Of a stretch of 64,000 bases of DNA, positions 1 through 10,526 are shown in pieces. The notes below the pieces were generated by a model, which saw only the letters and a program-made list of their open reading frames with translations, did not search any database and was not told the origin of the DNA. Made by a program: the position numbers and the translations under genes. Within the stretch, counting starts at the first letter, position 1, and every line of letters starts with the position of its first letter. This DNA is from [Phialemoniopsis] sp. UDSM-2020 (taxonomy: Eukaryota > Ascomycota > Sordariomycetes > Thyridiales > Thyridiaceae): positions 4,464,001-4,528,000 of the forward strand of contig JAEILZ010000004.1 of the NCBI GenBank assembly GCA_018873225.1, written 5' to 3'.

Positions 1-655
1 ACTGACGTCACCTAGCATGTCCCCCTGACAGCATCGCGATAGCACGGGCCACAGCGCCAGGAGCACGTTGCTTTGGGTGCTGAGACAGCCAGCTAGCGCC
101 ATTTGACAGGCCATCAAAATCTCCAGCTGCCATGGTTGGGTCCATTGGCAGATCTGAGTGTCCGAGTACTTTGCGTGTATGGTGTTTTCAATGGTCTGCC
201 GAAGTACCTCCACATATATACCAGGTTGAGACCAGAATCATAGGCGGTGAGCTCGTGTTTGTGCTAGTTTTGTCCAATTCAGATGCAGGGTCGCGCGAGG
301 TCGCGCGCGCGTCAGTCACAAACAACGAGGTGCGCTCACTGCCTGTTGCAAATGAGACTGAGGTTCCTGAGCACTACGGCACTGCGGCGTGGCAGATAGC
401 CAGAGAGGGGAAACATACGACCGAAACGCGGGGCCGGCGCTGGCAGTCGGCAGATGTAGGACCCGCCTCCAGGGCAGCTCCAGCTTCGGAGCTCAAGTGA
501 TGCTCCGAGGGATCAAATTGATCAGTTCTTGTCTTTTTATCACATCTTGCAAGCACTGAGGGACCTGGTCTGACTCTAGGATATCGCTGTACACGTCCCT
601 CGTATCCCTCTTTCAATTACATCACGGAAACCCCACCGCACCCTCCGTAGCCACC
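1..655. other. intergenic, no gene seen
   Basis: Open frames here are short, overlap on both strands and show no recognisable domain. The final part is the promoter and leader of the DUF3500 gene, whose start codon sits in a good fungal context (GCCACCATG). Confidence 0.5.
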
Positions 656-1988
656 ATGCCGAGCGATGCGCCTCACGGCGGCGAGTACCGCCAATTCCTC
701 CCCGACCTGGGAATTCCCCGGTTCACCACCATGAAGACGCAGGATGCCCATGTGTATGCTGACGCCTTCAAGACGGGCGGCAATCCACCATGGCTACATG
801 CGCTCTACATGTTTTGGCTGCAGCTGGTCAAGGAACCATTCAAAGGCGTCACCAATGATGGTACGGGCAGCCTGTACTCTGCCATGCGCTGAACATGACG
901 ACTGACGTCCGGCTTTAGGAACTGTGCGCCCTGGTCTGTTCGAACTCCAGGACGAGGGAGTCCCTGTGCAGGACATAGTCAATGCCGTGGCAGCGCTGAA
1001 CCTCGATCTGAACCAGGAGCAGCTCTTGCGCCTGACTTACCACATCGACTCGCCCGAGTGGAGGACCTGGTCGAATCCAGAGTTCCTCCTCAGTGACAAG
1101 GGCATACGGCTCGACGAGCTCAACCCTAGCACACGCGACAAGGTGATGAAGGTAATCGAGCTCACTCTGTCCCCGGAGGGCTACGCAAAAGCCGTCGGCG
1201 CCATGCGCATCAATGGCTTCCTCGGCGAGCTCGTCGAGTCTCCGGCCGTCATGAATGAGTTCTCCTACAACTTTGTCATCTTTGGTAAACCGTCGGCCAC
1301 TGAGCCATGGGGCTTCTCATTCTACGGCCACCACTTATGCCTGAATATCTTCTTTTACAAGTCTCAGATCATCGTCTCCCCGTGGTTCACCGGTGCCGAG
1401 CCCAACCTCATCGACGATGGGCCGTACAAGGGCACTCGCATCCTTGAGGAGGAGGAGAGACTCGGCCTTCAGCTCATGCAGAGCCTGCCGGCCGAGCAGC
1501 AGTCTCGCGCCCAGATCTACAAGCTCATGAAGGACCCAGCCATGCCGCACGGCCGTTGGAATCACGACGACCAGCGCCACATGTGCGGCGCCTACCGCGA
1601 CAACCGCATCGTCCCGTACGAGGGCATTTTGGTCTCCGAGATGACGGCCGAACAGCAAAACGTCGTCCTCGGCATACTGAACCAATACCTTTTGTACCTC
1701 CCGCAAAGATCAAGGGACATGCGACTCGCACATATCCAGAAGTATTTCCACGAGACCTACTTTTGCTGGATCGGTGGGTTCGGCGACGCGGACCCCTTCT
1801 ACTACCGCCTGCAGAGCCCCGTCATTCTCGTAGAGTTTGACCACCACTCTGGCGTGTTCCTGACCAATAGCGAGCCCGCCAAGTTCCACATCCATACCCT
1901 GCTGAGGACGCCCAACGGCGGCGATTACGGCATGGCCGTTCGGCCGCTGATACCTGGGGTGAAGCAGGAGTTTGTCTGGGAGGGCTGA
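656..1988 (+). CDS. DUF3500 family protein
   Basis: Two exons, 656-860 and 919-1988, joined across a 58-bp intron (GTACGG..TTTAG) that splits a Gly codon, give 424 residues. The start is the ATG in a GCCACCATG context. The protein matches the DUF3500 family as I know it. Seen in the sequence are a helical N-terminal third, a central stretch rich in aromatic residues and His (around GFSFYGHHLCLN), an acidic EEEER stretch, and a C-terminal FDHHSGVF...HIHTLLRTPNGGDYG block that ends the domain. There is no signal peptide or membrane segment. The biochemical role of DUF3500 proteins is unknown. The gene is convergent with the serine hydrolase that ends at 2104. The family call is confident; no function is assigned. 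Confidence 0.85.
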
Positions 1989-2103
1989 CAGCCGTATATT
2001 TGTAGTAAACTAAATGGAAAAAAGAACGCCCAGAAAATCCTTACATGCGATGTCCAGGTTGCGTCTTGATTCATGTCGACTGTCCCCCTTCCCGACAACT
2101 TCT

Positions 2104-3500
2104 TCATGTTTGCTTCGAAAGCAGGTGCTCGTACACCGCGCTCTCTAGCTCATCGTACAGCCTGTTGACCACCTTGTCAGGCTGAGGGAGGACATTGACA
2201 ACAAGCAAACCGGCAATACCACTCTCACGATCGATCCACTGTTGCTCGTCCGATTAGCGTTGACAAATCTGCAGCTCATGAGCGATGACCAACTCTCTAA
2301 ACCTACCCAGTGACTGTTCGCCATCCCCTGCCACATCATGCTCCCCTTCCTCCGCTTCCCAGGCGCGTCCTCGAGGTTGATCACCCCGCTGATCCCGTGG
2401 TCCAGCGGCATCCCCTCGGCGAACTCGGGCACCATCGCCTCCCGCAGGTAGTCGGTCAGCATCGTGAGCATCGCTCGCTGCGGCTCGGCCAGCTGTGGCC
2501 GGAACATCTCGTCCACCGTCTCCTTGCGCAGCAGTCCGCCCTCCCCCGCACTCGACTGCAGCAAGCTCTGCAGCACCCGGCCAAAGTCCGCCGCCGTCGT
2601 GTACAGCCCCGCCTCGCCGCTGTGCATCGGCGGGTGCCGCGCCACCGGGTTCTCCCCGACGCTCAGGGTCCCGCTCTCCGCGTCGCGGAAGGTGCACGGC
2701 GCCGTCCGACCCGCCACCCTTGCGCCGAGGGCGTCGCGCTGAAACGTCGTGTCGCGCATGCCCAGCGGCCGCCAGACGTGCTCGGCCATGAAGTCGCCGA
2801 GGGTCTGGCCCGTGGCGCGCTCGAGCGCCTGCCCGGCCCAGTCTACCGCGCCGCCATAGTACCACCCTTCCCCGGGCGGGAACTTGAGCGGCACCGTGAA
2901 CCCTTCGAGGGAGAAGTCGAAGATGGTGGCTGTGCGGCTGACGGAGCGGGACCATTTGGCGAGGTCCGGGTCGGCGGTGTCGATGCCGATGCTTACGCCG
3001 TGGGTCAGGAGATGCCTGGGCGTTTGGTGAAGTCAGACTGGGTGCAGAGTGTTGTGTTAAAGAATTGGGTGCCTACCGGAGAGTGATGGGCTTAATGTTG
3101 TCCTCCAAGATTGGCTTCTCGTCACTGTCGAAGCCTTTGAGGATCTGCAACTTGGCTAGCTCTGGAACTACCGCTCGCATGTCATCGTCGAGGTTGAGTA
3201 GCCCCTTCTCAACAGCCAGCATCACTGTAGTTGCCGTGATGATCTTGGTCATCGATGCAAACCAGGTGAGTGTGTCGGGGCCGAACGGTGCCGACCCCTC
3301 CGGCATGTCTGTCCGGCCAGCGGATCCTTGGTAAAGAGGACCTAGAGCACTGATGAATTGTGGAAGGAAGTGATCGAGGTAGTATTTGTATTTCGCATAC
3401 CATCTTTGGTCAGAACTGTAAATGACACGCCGAGGAGCTTGTCCTTGGTGTCGTCGCCGACAGCGACATATTTGTGAAGAATGGCGTCTAGTTGCTCCAT
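2104..3500 (-). CDS. beta-lactamase-fold serine hydrolase (EstB/LovD-like)
   Basis: Four exons (3401-3500, 3077-3341, 2307-3015, 2104-2238) with introns of 59, 61 and 68 bp give 402 residues. The start is the first ATG after an in-frame break, giving MEQLDAILHKY. The class C beta-lactamase/transpeptidase signature is visible. The nucleophile tetrad SMTK lies at residues 63-66, the Tyr motif WYYGGAVDWAG at about 173-183, then HSGEAGLYTTAADFGRV, and a C-terminal SHWWIDRESGIAGLLVVN strand. Length and motif order match the fungal EstB/LovD group (LovD is about 413 aa), whose members are esterases or acyl transferases, some acting in polyketide pathways. No signal peptide is seen, so it is probably cytosolic. 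No polyketide synthase lies nearby, so a lovastatin-type role is unsupported. An intracellular esterase or transacylase is the safest call. Confidence 0.88.
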
Positions 3501-4089
3501 AGTGGACTCCCACTTCGAGTTGTGAGATCTGTAAAGAACAGGCCTAGGTCAATGTTGATCCTGTCAAATCAACACGAAAGATAGGTTCGAATTGCACCGC
3601 CCTGTATGTCGTGTTCTACTCGTAACAGTGCTCTTGAGAATGGACGGCGAGATAAATACTGACGAAACATGACGCAAGCTCCTCTGTACTGACTTCCAGT
3701 CTGTGAGGCTAATTTAGAGTCTGATACTGACCCCATTCAGATGCAAATACGACGGATGCGAGAGTTGTCGATCTCAAGAACTACTCCCTGCGATTCGTGC
3801 AAGCTCGCCCAGACCCCGCCTTTACCCGCGCATTTGCTGGAGTTGCACTCGCCGGGTGACACATGCCCAGAGATCTGACTCACATAACTGGGAACTACTC
3901 ATCGTTGTATCTCGTTTACTCCTTTTGTATGAACAGTCTCGAGAATGGTGGCATAGCAGCTTGTTGAACCATTGCAATGTCATTGAGAATAGATGAGTGA
4001 TAAAACCTGGACCTTGCCTCATCTATTCGTAAAGAGAAATACTATCTCGTCCGGTAATATTAGCCTCCCCAATGCCCATACAGGAAAAC
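3501..4089. other. intergenic, no gene seen
   Basis: This holds the 5' flank of the serine hydrolase gene and the 3' flank of the small secreted protein gene on the same strand. No open frame has a recognisable domain or splice-supported structure. Confidence 0.45.
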
Positions 4090-4386
4090 TCAGTGATGAT
4101 CATGCCCCAGCCCATAGACACACTTGTTCGCCTCCACGCGGCTGCACTTGTTACCAAGCCCGCAGTTGACCCTTTTCTTCCAGCGCCCTCCGCCGCTGCA
4201 GTAGTGCCATTGGCATCCGTTCTTCTCGATGCCGTAGTAGAGCTTGTTGTACTTTGGTAAACACTTGGGCAGTTTGCCATGCCCAACTTGCAGGTTCGGG
4301 CCAAGGGCGACCGGTGCGGGAGCTCCAGGCTCCGGCGCAGCTGTGGCCAAGCCGGCGAGCACAGATATGAGGATAGGGAAACGCAT
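4090..4386 (-). CDS. small secreted cysteine-rich protein
   Basis: A single exon of 98 residues. The N-terminus is a clear signal peptide (MRFPILISVLAGLATAAPEP, cleavage predicted after the Ala pair). The mature part of about 80 residues is basic and carries six cysteines in the order KC, GC, YC, NC, KC, KC, with aromatic residues around them (LYYG, WHYC, RW). It ends in a His-rich GHDHH tail. Six cysteines in so short a secreted protein suggest three disulfides and an extracellular role. Such proteins are often effectors or antimicrobial peptides in fungi, but I do not recognise the family. The next gene downstream on the + strand (5687) is also a small secreted six-cysteine protein. Confidence 0.75.
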   Translation of the reverse strand: MRFPILISVLAGLATAAPEPGAPAPVALGPNLQVGHGKLPKCLPKYNKLYYGIEKNGCQWHYCSGGGRWKKRVNCGLGNKCSRVEANKCVYGLGHDHH

Positions 4387-5686
4387 GTTAAAATTCCTGA
4401 AGCCAGCCGGTCAGTCTGTGCTCGCAAATTAGGGTGTTGTCGACGAGCACTAAGCGCTGACGATATGTAAGAGAAAGGGCTGGACTGAGTTGGTTGTTTT
4501 TAGTTACAAAGGAAGTACTTGACCGGGTCTGGTTTGATGCTGGAGATCTATGGCTTATTTGAAGTCTCTTTGGGAAGCGCTCTTGCAAATCTCGAACGCT
4601 TGGGGATGGAAAACAGCTTGAAAAGGCAGTATAAGTTGAGAGTATCAAAGCAGGCGATATAGACTAAACAATGACTGATCCTGTACCTCACATACTGAAG
4701 CGAGCTTTCTGACAGCGGATCTCGGCATAACACTACGACTTGCGAGCGGAGGGTAGAGCGTCATCGGTAAGGCTGTGTTGGAATTTTCGGGGTCATGAGG
4801 CTATGCTATGCCCGAGAGTGTCGGGAGCGACATCTCCAGAGCTCTTGTGCCGCGTTTCGATAATCCGCCAGAACGACAAGCTCATTGAGTGTGACTTCAA
4901 AGCAAAATAAGAATAACTTGGCTAGAATCGAATCCATGTGTTCAATCCACGGATATGCAGCTAGAGGGATGCTGCGCAGGACTTGGTAGCGGACCTTGAT
5001 CCAAGACAAGAATGTGGTTCAGCCACAGTTGACAGGCCCTGTGCCGCATCCCTCGGTACTATCCGGTCGGTACGGAGGTGCTTGTGCTGGCCTCGAGTTT
5101 CTGTACCCTATAATTAGACTTATGAAGGTAAGTAGTCCAATGCCTGAGTATTGTATGTCTCGAGTCACCAAGCACATGTCGTTGAGCCATTCCGAATCAA
5201 CATGTCACATTGCGCACCCACCAAAATTCGGCGTCAGTATGGTAGATTGGATCGACGTTATCTGGAAGTTTTCTTCTGTGAAAAGGTCTGTGGGGGCGAG
5301 AGGACCGGAAGCGAAGCCGATCATCACCGGACCGTCGGGTCCCCGTGGCAGTACCATCACTCCGCAATTCCTGATGGACTTGTACCTGGCTGTTGTTTCC
5401 ATTAAAAGCATCATTACTGACGTGGTGAGGAATAACCCCTGGTATGGCTCGTGATCTGCATGTCTGCTCGATAACTTTCAGCCTCGAGCTCACATCACCA
5501 CGACCATGAAATTGTGGACGATGGTAACCCAAACCTCAATATATAACATTAATGATTTCTCATCCAGGAGCACTCTCAGCCTTTCTTCTCATCACCAAAG
5601 ATACATTTCTCTCGCATAGCTTCGACCATTGTTCAGCCTCTCACGCCTCTTTCAGTTTTCTTGAGAATTACCAACTCCACGCAATC
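4387..5686. other. intergenic with weak coding-like stretch
   Basis: No complete gene is recognised. On the minus strand about 5205-5455 an open frame with protein-like composition (a GVMVLPRGPDGPVMIGFASG stretch) ends at a stop at 5205. Upstream it runs into a stop without a convincing splice acceptor, so it may be a decayed gene end or chance. A 152-codon frame on the + strand over the same DNA has no features. A TATATAA box at 5540-5546 belongs to the gene starting at 5687. Confidence 0.35.
5540..5546 (+). promoter_or_regulatory. TATA box of secreted protein gene
   Basis: TATATAA lies 141 bp upstream of the ATG at 5687 and is followed by a pyrimidine-rich leader (ttctcatc, tttctctcgc). 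The position is typical of strongly transcribed fungal genes. Confidence 0.45.
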
Positions 5687-6345
5687 ATGGCTCTCAAGAA
5701 CTTCATCCTTTTTGCCATCCTCGGCAGCGGACTTCAAGTATGTACTCCGGTGTTGCTATCCTTCTTCCGAGCTCTCGAGTTCTGTCGTCAATCACAATCA
5801 GACCACTATTAATGCCACAGAACAGATGGCTTCCGCAATGCCTATGGAAGCCTCAGAGGGGATTGCTTCCGGCGCTGTGATCGAGGCACGCACAGATTTT
5901 AGCCACGCGAAAGTCAGCTGCGACCCTGTTGGAGGATGGCATCTTACAGACATAAAGGACGTCCAGAAAGGCATCAAAGAGTTGCGGTCCAAGAAGACGA
6001 GGCCCCCGACTCTCCAAGGCACAGTGGGCGTGACAGCAGGTTTCGGACACAAGCCTTCATGCAACCGGGTGGCGTGCCACGGGCATTCGGCGATCTGGTG
6101 GTGCAATGACGTGAGTGAAGCCCTTGCGCCCTGGCTGCTGGAACCGACCAATGTACTGACCAGGCGCACTGTATTTTCAGTTAAAGAGCTACAAGAAGCT
6201 GGCGAGCTGGAGCTCAATTGCCGACGGGGCCGCCAAGATTATGAAAGAATGCCCGATCGGGGGGAAGGTCCGGGGGCAGGTTTTCCATCCGACTAACTGG
6301 AACGTGATCGTCCGGAAAGAAGACGACGGCTGCCCAGACCACTGA
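5687..6345 (+). CDS. small secreted six-cysteine protein
   Basis: Three exons (5687-5737, 5826-6110, 6181-6345) with introns of 88 and 70 bp give 166 residues. The signal peptide is split by intron 1. Exon 1 encodes MALKNFILFAILGSGLQ and exon 2 opens with MASAMP, giving an ASA cleavage site. The first-intron acceptor at 5825 rather than 5820 was chosen because only it keeps the frame. The mature protein carries six cysteines. One lies early (SCDPVGGWHL), two are in PSCNRVACHGH, one is in the AIWWCND motif at the end of exon 2, one is in KECPIGG and one in DGCP. The Cys..CS/H..AI.WCND arrangement is shared by a widespread group of small secreted fungal proteins of uncertain function, which I name only from general resemblance. 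Extracellular location is well supported; an effector role is inference. Confidence 0.82.
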
Positions 6346-6961
6346 CGAGGAAAACCGCCTTCATTTTGGGCCACTGAGAGCATGCTTACTGACTGTGCGG
6401 CATTTTACATATCGACATGGGGTTCTCACTCTACGAGCTCTTGGTTTTCTATTCTTGTTGGATTTCTCCAGGGGCTTGGGAGCTTCCATAGGCGTATAAG
6501 GTTGTGGTCAGCATTTTGCAGTAGCACCAGCAGATACTAAGAAAGTATTCATTGTTTCATCCCCAAAGGGCAACAATAAGTACTGGGCCGACAATGCAAC
6601 ACCGTGCAAATCAAGTCTCCCTTCTCAGGCAAATAAGCCTTTGACAAAAAAACCTCGAAACACTGGGCTGAGCAAATCATTGAAGACCAATATACTGTTA
6701 TTGCGGACCTTGCAAGAGCAGGCCTAGTGAGGGGCGTAAGCTTCATATCAAGAGGCGTTGCGATGCAGCAGAAAGAACAGCACGGTGATATGACCGTATC
6801 AGAGTGTTTTGTCATTGATCCATGAGCTGTCATCCCATTCTATCATGTCTACTTTTTGTTCTACTTCCTCGCTACTGCCAGCATCCATCTAGCCAGCCAC
6901 ATGCTGTGGCACCCCAACCTCACCCAACTTCCCCGTCACTCGCTTTTGGGTATTTGTTCTT
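6346..6961. other. intergenic between convergent genes
   Basis: The 3' flanks of two convergent secreted-protein genes. The 94-codon minus-strand frame at 6549-6833 has no recognisable domain. Confidence 0.45.
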
Positions 6962-8268
6962 TTAAATGGGCACGACCTGCAGGCCGCTGACGCCATAGCC
7001 GCCGCTGTCGGGCCAGTACGAGTTTAATTCGACCGTGTTGGTCAGGAACAGGTTACCCAACTGCTGCCTCCAAATGTTGTAGCTGGTGTCAACGACCTCG
7101 CTGCAGTGGAGCAGCATGTCGGACGAGACGCTGCACGGCGCGGGGCCGTAGGTAGTGGTGGATTCATCTGAGAGGAAGACGAATGCCGATTGGCCGGGGG
7201 TGTCCTTGATGGTGCTGATGGGCTGGTCGCCGTGGTACTGCGACCTGTAGTACACGTGGCCGCCGCTCAAGTAGAAGACGCCGGCATCGTTGGTGCTGTC
7301 GCCGATGGTGCTGAAGTAATGGAAGTAGGAGGCGGCCGAGGTCTCCGGGTTGCCCAGCTTGACGTACTTGGCGTCGTAGGGTCCGCCGACGGCGCGGATG
7401 TGGAACGTCTGGATAGTGGGTGTGACGGTGGCGGTGGCGGTGGCTTCCTCGCTAGAGAGATGAGAGCAATATGTTAGCAAGCCCTCTGGTTTATCTTGGG
7501 CGGGCGACGCCAAAAGATCCAAGCACAACTCACGTCTTGGTGGTGGTGGTGCTCTCGGTGCTCGTGGCGGTCCCGACGTCGGTCTCGGTGCTGGCAGTCA
7601 CAACGAGGGTGGTGGTCGAGGTGGACGAGACGTAGACGGTGGTGGTGGTCAAGGGGGTGGCCGCGGTGATGGTGGTCGGGGTGACGCCGACGCAAGAGCA
7701 CGCAGTGCTGTAGCGGGCGGCACCGGAGCAGGCCGAGGCGTAGAGCGGGATGTCCGAAGGGTGAGAAGTTTCCTGGCGCTTCTGGGGGGGCTGGGCAGCT
7801 GCCGTGGTGGTCGTAGTCGTGGTGCGCGTCTGTCGTGTGCAAGATCTGCGGTTAGCCATAATGCTGGGAGGATGAGTGTTTCTAATAGTATGGGGCTTTC
7901 CATACCTCGAAAGCAGTGTTGACGGCAGTCTCAAATACGGTCGTCGTAGTGCTCGTGGTTGAAGTCACGCTCTCGGTGTCGGTGGCAGTGAAGCTCGAGG
8001 TGGCAGTGACGGTGATGGTACTGGAGCGCACATCAGCCGGCCATACTTTGATGATGAAGGAGACTTGCTCTGCCCCAAGAAATACTCACGAGGTGGCCGG
8101 GGTCACGGTGGTCCTCAGGTAAGAAGAGCAGTCCTGGGCACCCTGGCGAGTGGTGAAGGCAGAGGCAATGACGGCTCGGGCGCAGTTGTCACCGCAGGCG
8201 CGGGCGAAGAGGGCCGGGACGGCGGCGGCCGCCAGCGAGGGGGCGAGGAAGAGGAGAGGGAGTTGCAT
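6962..8268 (-). CDS. secreted Ser/Thr-rich mucin-like protein
   Basis: Four exons (8090-8268, 7906-8020, 7534-7829, 6962-7451) with introns of 69, 76 and 82 bp give 359 residues. The start ATG at 8268 opens a signal peptide (MQLPLLFLAPSLAAAAVP). A short N-terminal module follows, with CGDNCARAV...DCSSYLRTTVTP. This Cys/Arg pattern is frequent at the head of fungal cell-wall or adhesin-like proteins. The middle is a low-complexity Thr/Ser/Val region of about 120 residues, expected to be O-glycosylated. The C-terminal 155 residues form a globular, aromatic-rich domain (GGPYDAKYVKL...GVFYLSGGHVYYRSQYHGD) that I do not recognise. No GPI signal is seen. It is likely secreted or wall-associated; a surface or adhesive function is inference. 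Confidence 0.82.
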
Positions 8269-10526
8269 CTTGATATGATGGAATGACAACCGTGAAGACC
8301 GTTCAGGAAGATGACTGACTGGATGACTTGAAACCAACACAGGAGATTAGGTCGGTATCGAGACAAAGGGAGACGACTCTCCCCTCTTATATGCTGAAGC
8401 TCACGACATGTCCCGGACCTGGACAGGGTCCCCCGGCCCGGGTGAGGGAGGGCGCCGGCATTGATGCTTGATGGATTGGGTGTTGGCATCGATGCCAGAC
8501 GTGCTTCTCGTCCGAGTTTGCTCTCGTTTCTATTCCCAAGACAGCACATCAGCCGCGCCCTCGCCCTTGTGGCTGGCAAATGGAATGAACGGAGTCAAAG
8601 TTGGCTCTACTTGTAAAGATCGATCAGTCTAGACTGTGACCGGACCGGGGTATGCAGCTGTGGAGGTTCAGCTGGAGCTCTCCCAGCGATGTGGTTTTTT
8701 GCGTTTTGGCGCCAGCATTCCAGGCTAGCGACAGCCAACAGTCTAGGCCTGGAGCTCAGCTAGCCAGCCTGGAGCTCAGCTAGCCAGAACACGGTCTCGC
8801 TATCTTAGTTGAGGGGAGTTCAGGGCCCAACTGCCAAAGCGGGAAGGGCTTGGTTGTCAAAAGGGTAGGGCCGCTGTCCACTAATACCGAATTGGCTGTG
8901 CTGAGCCGGCATGAACACGGGATGGATCTGCAAATAGTCTCACGGGTTTGTCGCGCTAGGAACTGGCTATTGAAGCGCCTTTTTAGACTAAGTAGGCAGG
9001 GTTCTCTCCCCCCTCTCCCTTCTCTGTTCACTCCTCTCACCCATATGCGAGGACTGAAAGTGGCAAACTGAGTTTCCCCATTGCCCATTGGATCTCGCCG
9101 TGGTCCTTGGGTCCTGTCGCAGGAATCTGGTAGGCAGAGACTTGCAGCATGAGAGGAATGTCGACCACTTCCCCATCCAACACTATGCTTCTTTTTGATT
9201 GGCATCCTCGATCCCCTAGGTCTCATTTGGGTGATCGAAGCGAGAGGTCTTGAGATCCACCTCACTCTAGACCAATATATGTACCCAAGGCCGCTCAATC
9301 ACTGTCCTGTCGCTACTCTTTCCAGGTTCGGCTAGGGCCATATAGTCGCTTGTATAAGAATGAACTACCTAGAAAGGGAACAAACCAAGCGAGGCAGTAT
9401 ACAAAGAGGCTCGTTTAGCATCAGACAGAGAGAGCGTGGTGAGCGAGAGAAGCGAGAGAAGCAACCTGCTCTCACACGCGCAGCTTTACCTCGCACATCA
9501 TTCAACACGGACTCTGTTCCATTTGGCTGCCTGCCATATGTCTGGGTGCCGAACTAGCAGACGGGCAATTTACTGTTCAATGTTGCCTGAAGCCACAGTT
9601 GATGGGCACCGAGAGCCTGACAGACATCATCCCACAAGTGAATGCTGTAATGTGAAATCTTCCTTCAAGTATACAATCTTGAACATTCAAGTTATTCGTG
9701 TCTATCTTCATCGTCCCGGTTTTCTTAGCCTCCTTGCCCGTCGAGCGTCTGATGCCACCTCACCGTCTCTCTGTACTGTTGAGCTCGGCTCTGCTATCGA
9801 CCGGTGGTGTGCGAACAAGCACAGGCACCGACAGCGGATCATCCCGTGGCCAAATCTTGACTGCTTCACCAGCGATCAGGTAGTTGGCTGCTTCGTCATG
9901 GATGGTGCTGCAATGCTGCCGCGTTCATGCAGCTGCGCATCTCCCGGCCCTCCAGTCGTCATAACCCGGCCTCGGCCCTTATTGGACAACACGTCTGCAG
10001 GCTGACCACCACATGAGCGCCTGCACTGCCTCCGCCCTCTTCGAGTTCCTAAGATGATGTCGACGCCGGCGCGCCTTGCTTGCGAGCCAACTCTCGGCAC
10101 TCGGTGGTCCCTAGATTGAAAGTCGATTTCCGTATCGCTTGGCAGCGTGCATCTCCCGCGGTGCTTGTCAGCCTTGTATGAAACCCTACTATACATGTAC
10201 AGGTGGATGGTGTCACCGAAATGATGCAAGCCACTCCCTCTCTCGGGCTTAGGCAACCGCCGTAGGACGGGCTCAGCCTTTTCTCCGGCGACAGGTAGAT
10301 AATAAGGCCACCATCATGTGGTAGCATCGCGACCAGACCGAGATGCATCATTGATCGCGACACTCTCCCAGCCCGTCAACGTGGAAACGAGTTAAACACC
10401 ACCCGTAAACATCCAGTCGGACGTGTATAGTCACTCATACCCTCCATCGTGTAATCCGAATCTCTCCGACGGTCTGACGGTCTGGTCGATCCAAACTATC
10501 ACGGACAAGATCCCGCACCGTCAACC
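8269..10526. other. intergenic between divergent genes, no gene recognised
   Basis: About 2.2 kb between two divergent genes. Open frames of up to 189 codons (9436-10005 +) and 172 codons (8780-9298 -) overlap each other and have no recognisable domain, so I treat them as chance. A short perfect tandem duplication lies at 8748-8787. Confidence 0.45.
8748..8787. repeat. 2 x 20-bp perfect tandem repeat
   Basis: The unit cctggagctcagctagccag occurs twice back to back with no mismatch. It contains the palindromes gagctc and agct. It lies in the promoter-side flank of the mucin-like gene, about 480 bp upstream of that gene's start codon. Confidence 0.9.

Noticed and set aside
2310..3086. 258-codon + strand frame over the serine hydrolase
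   Set aside because: Arg/Pro/His-rich shadow of the minus-strand gene and it runs through that gene's intron without splice logic.
9436..10005. 189-codon + strand frame
   Set aside because: No signal peptide or domain; Ser/Arg-rich composition expected by chance; another frame in the same place (9698-9883) looked hydrophobic but lacks an ATG.
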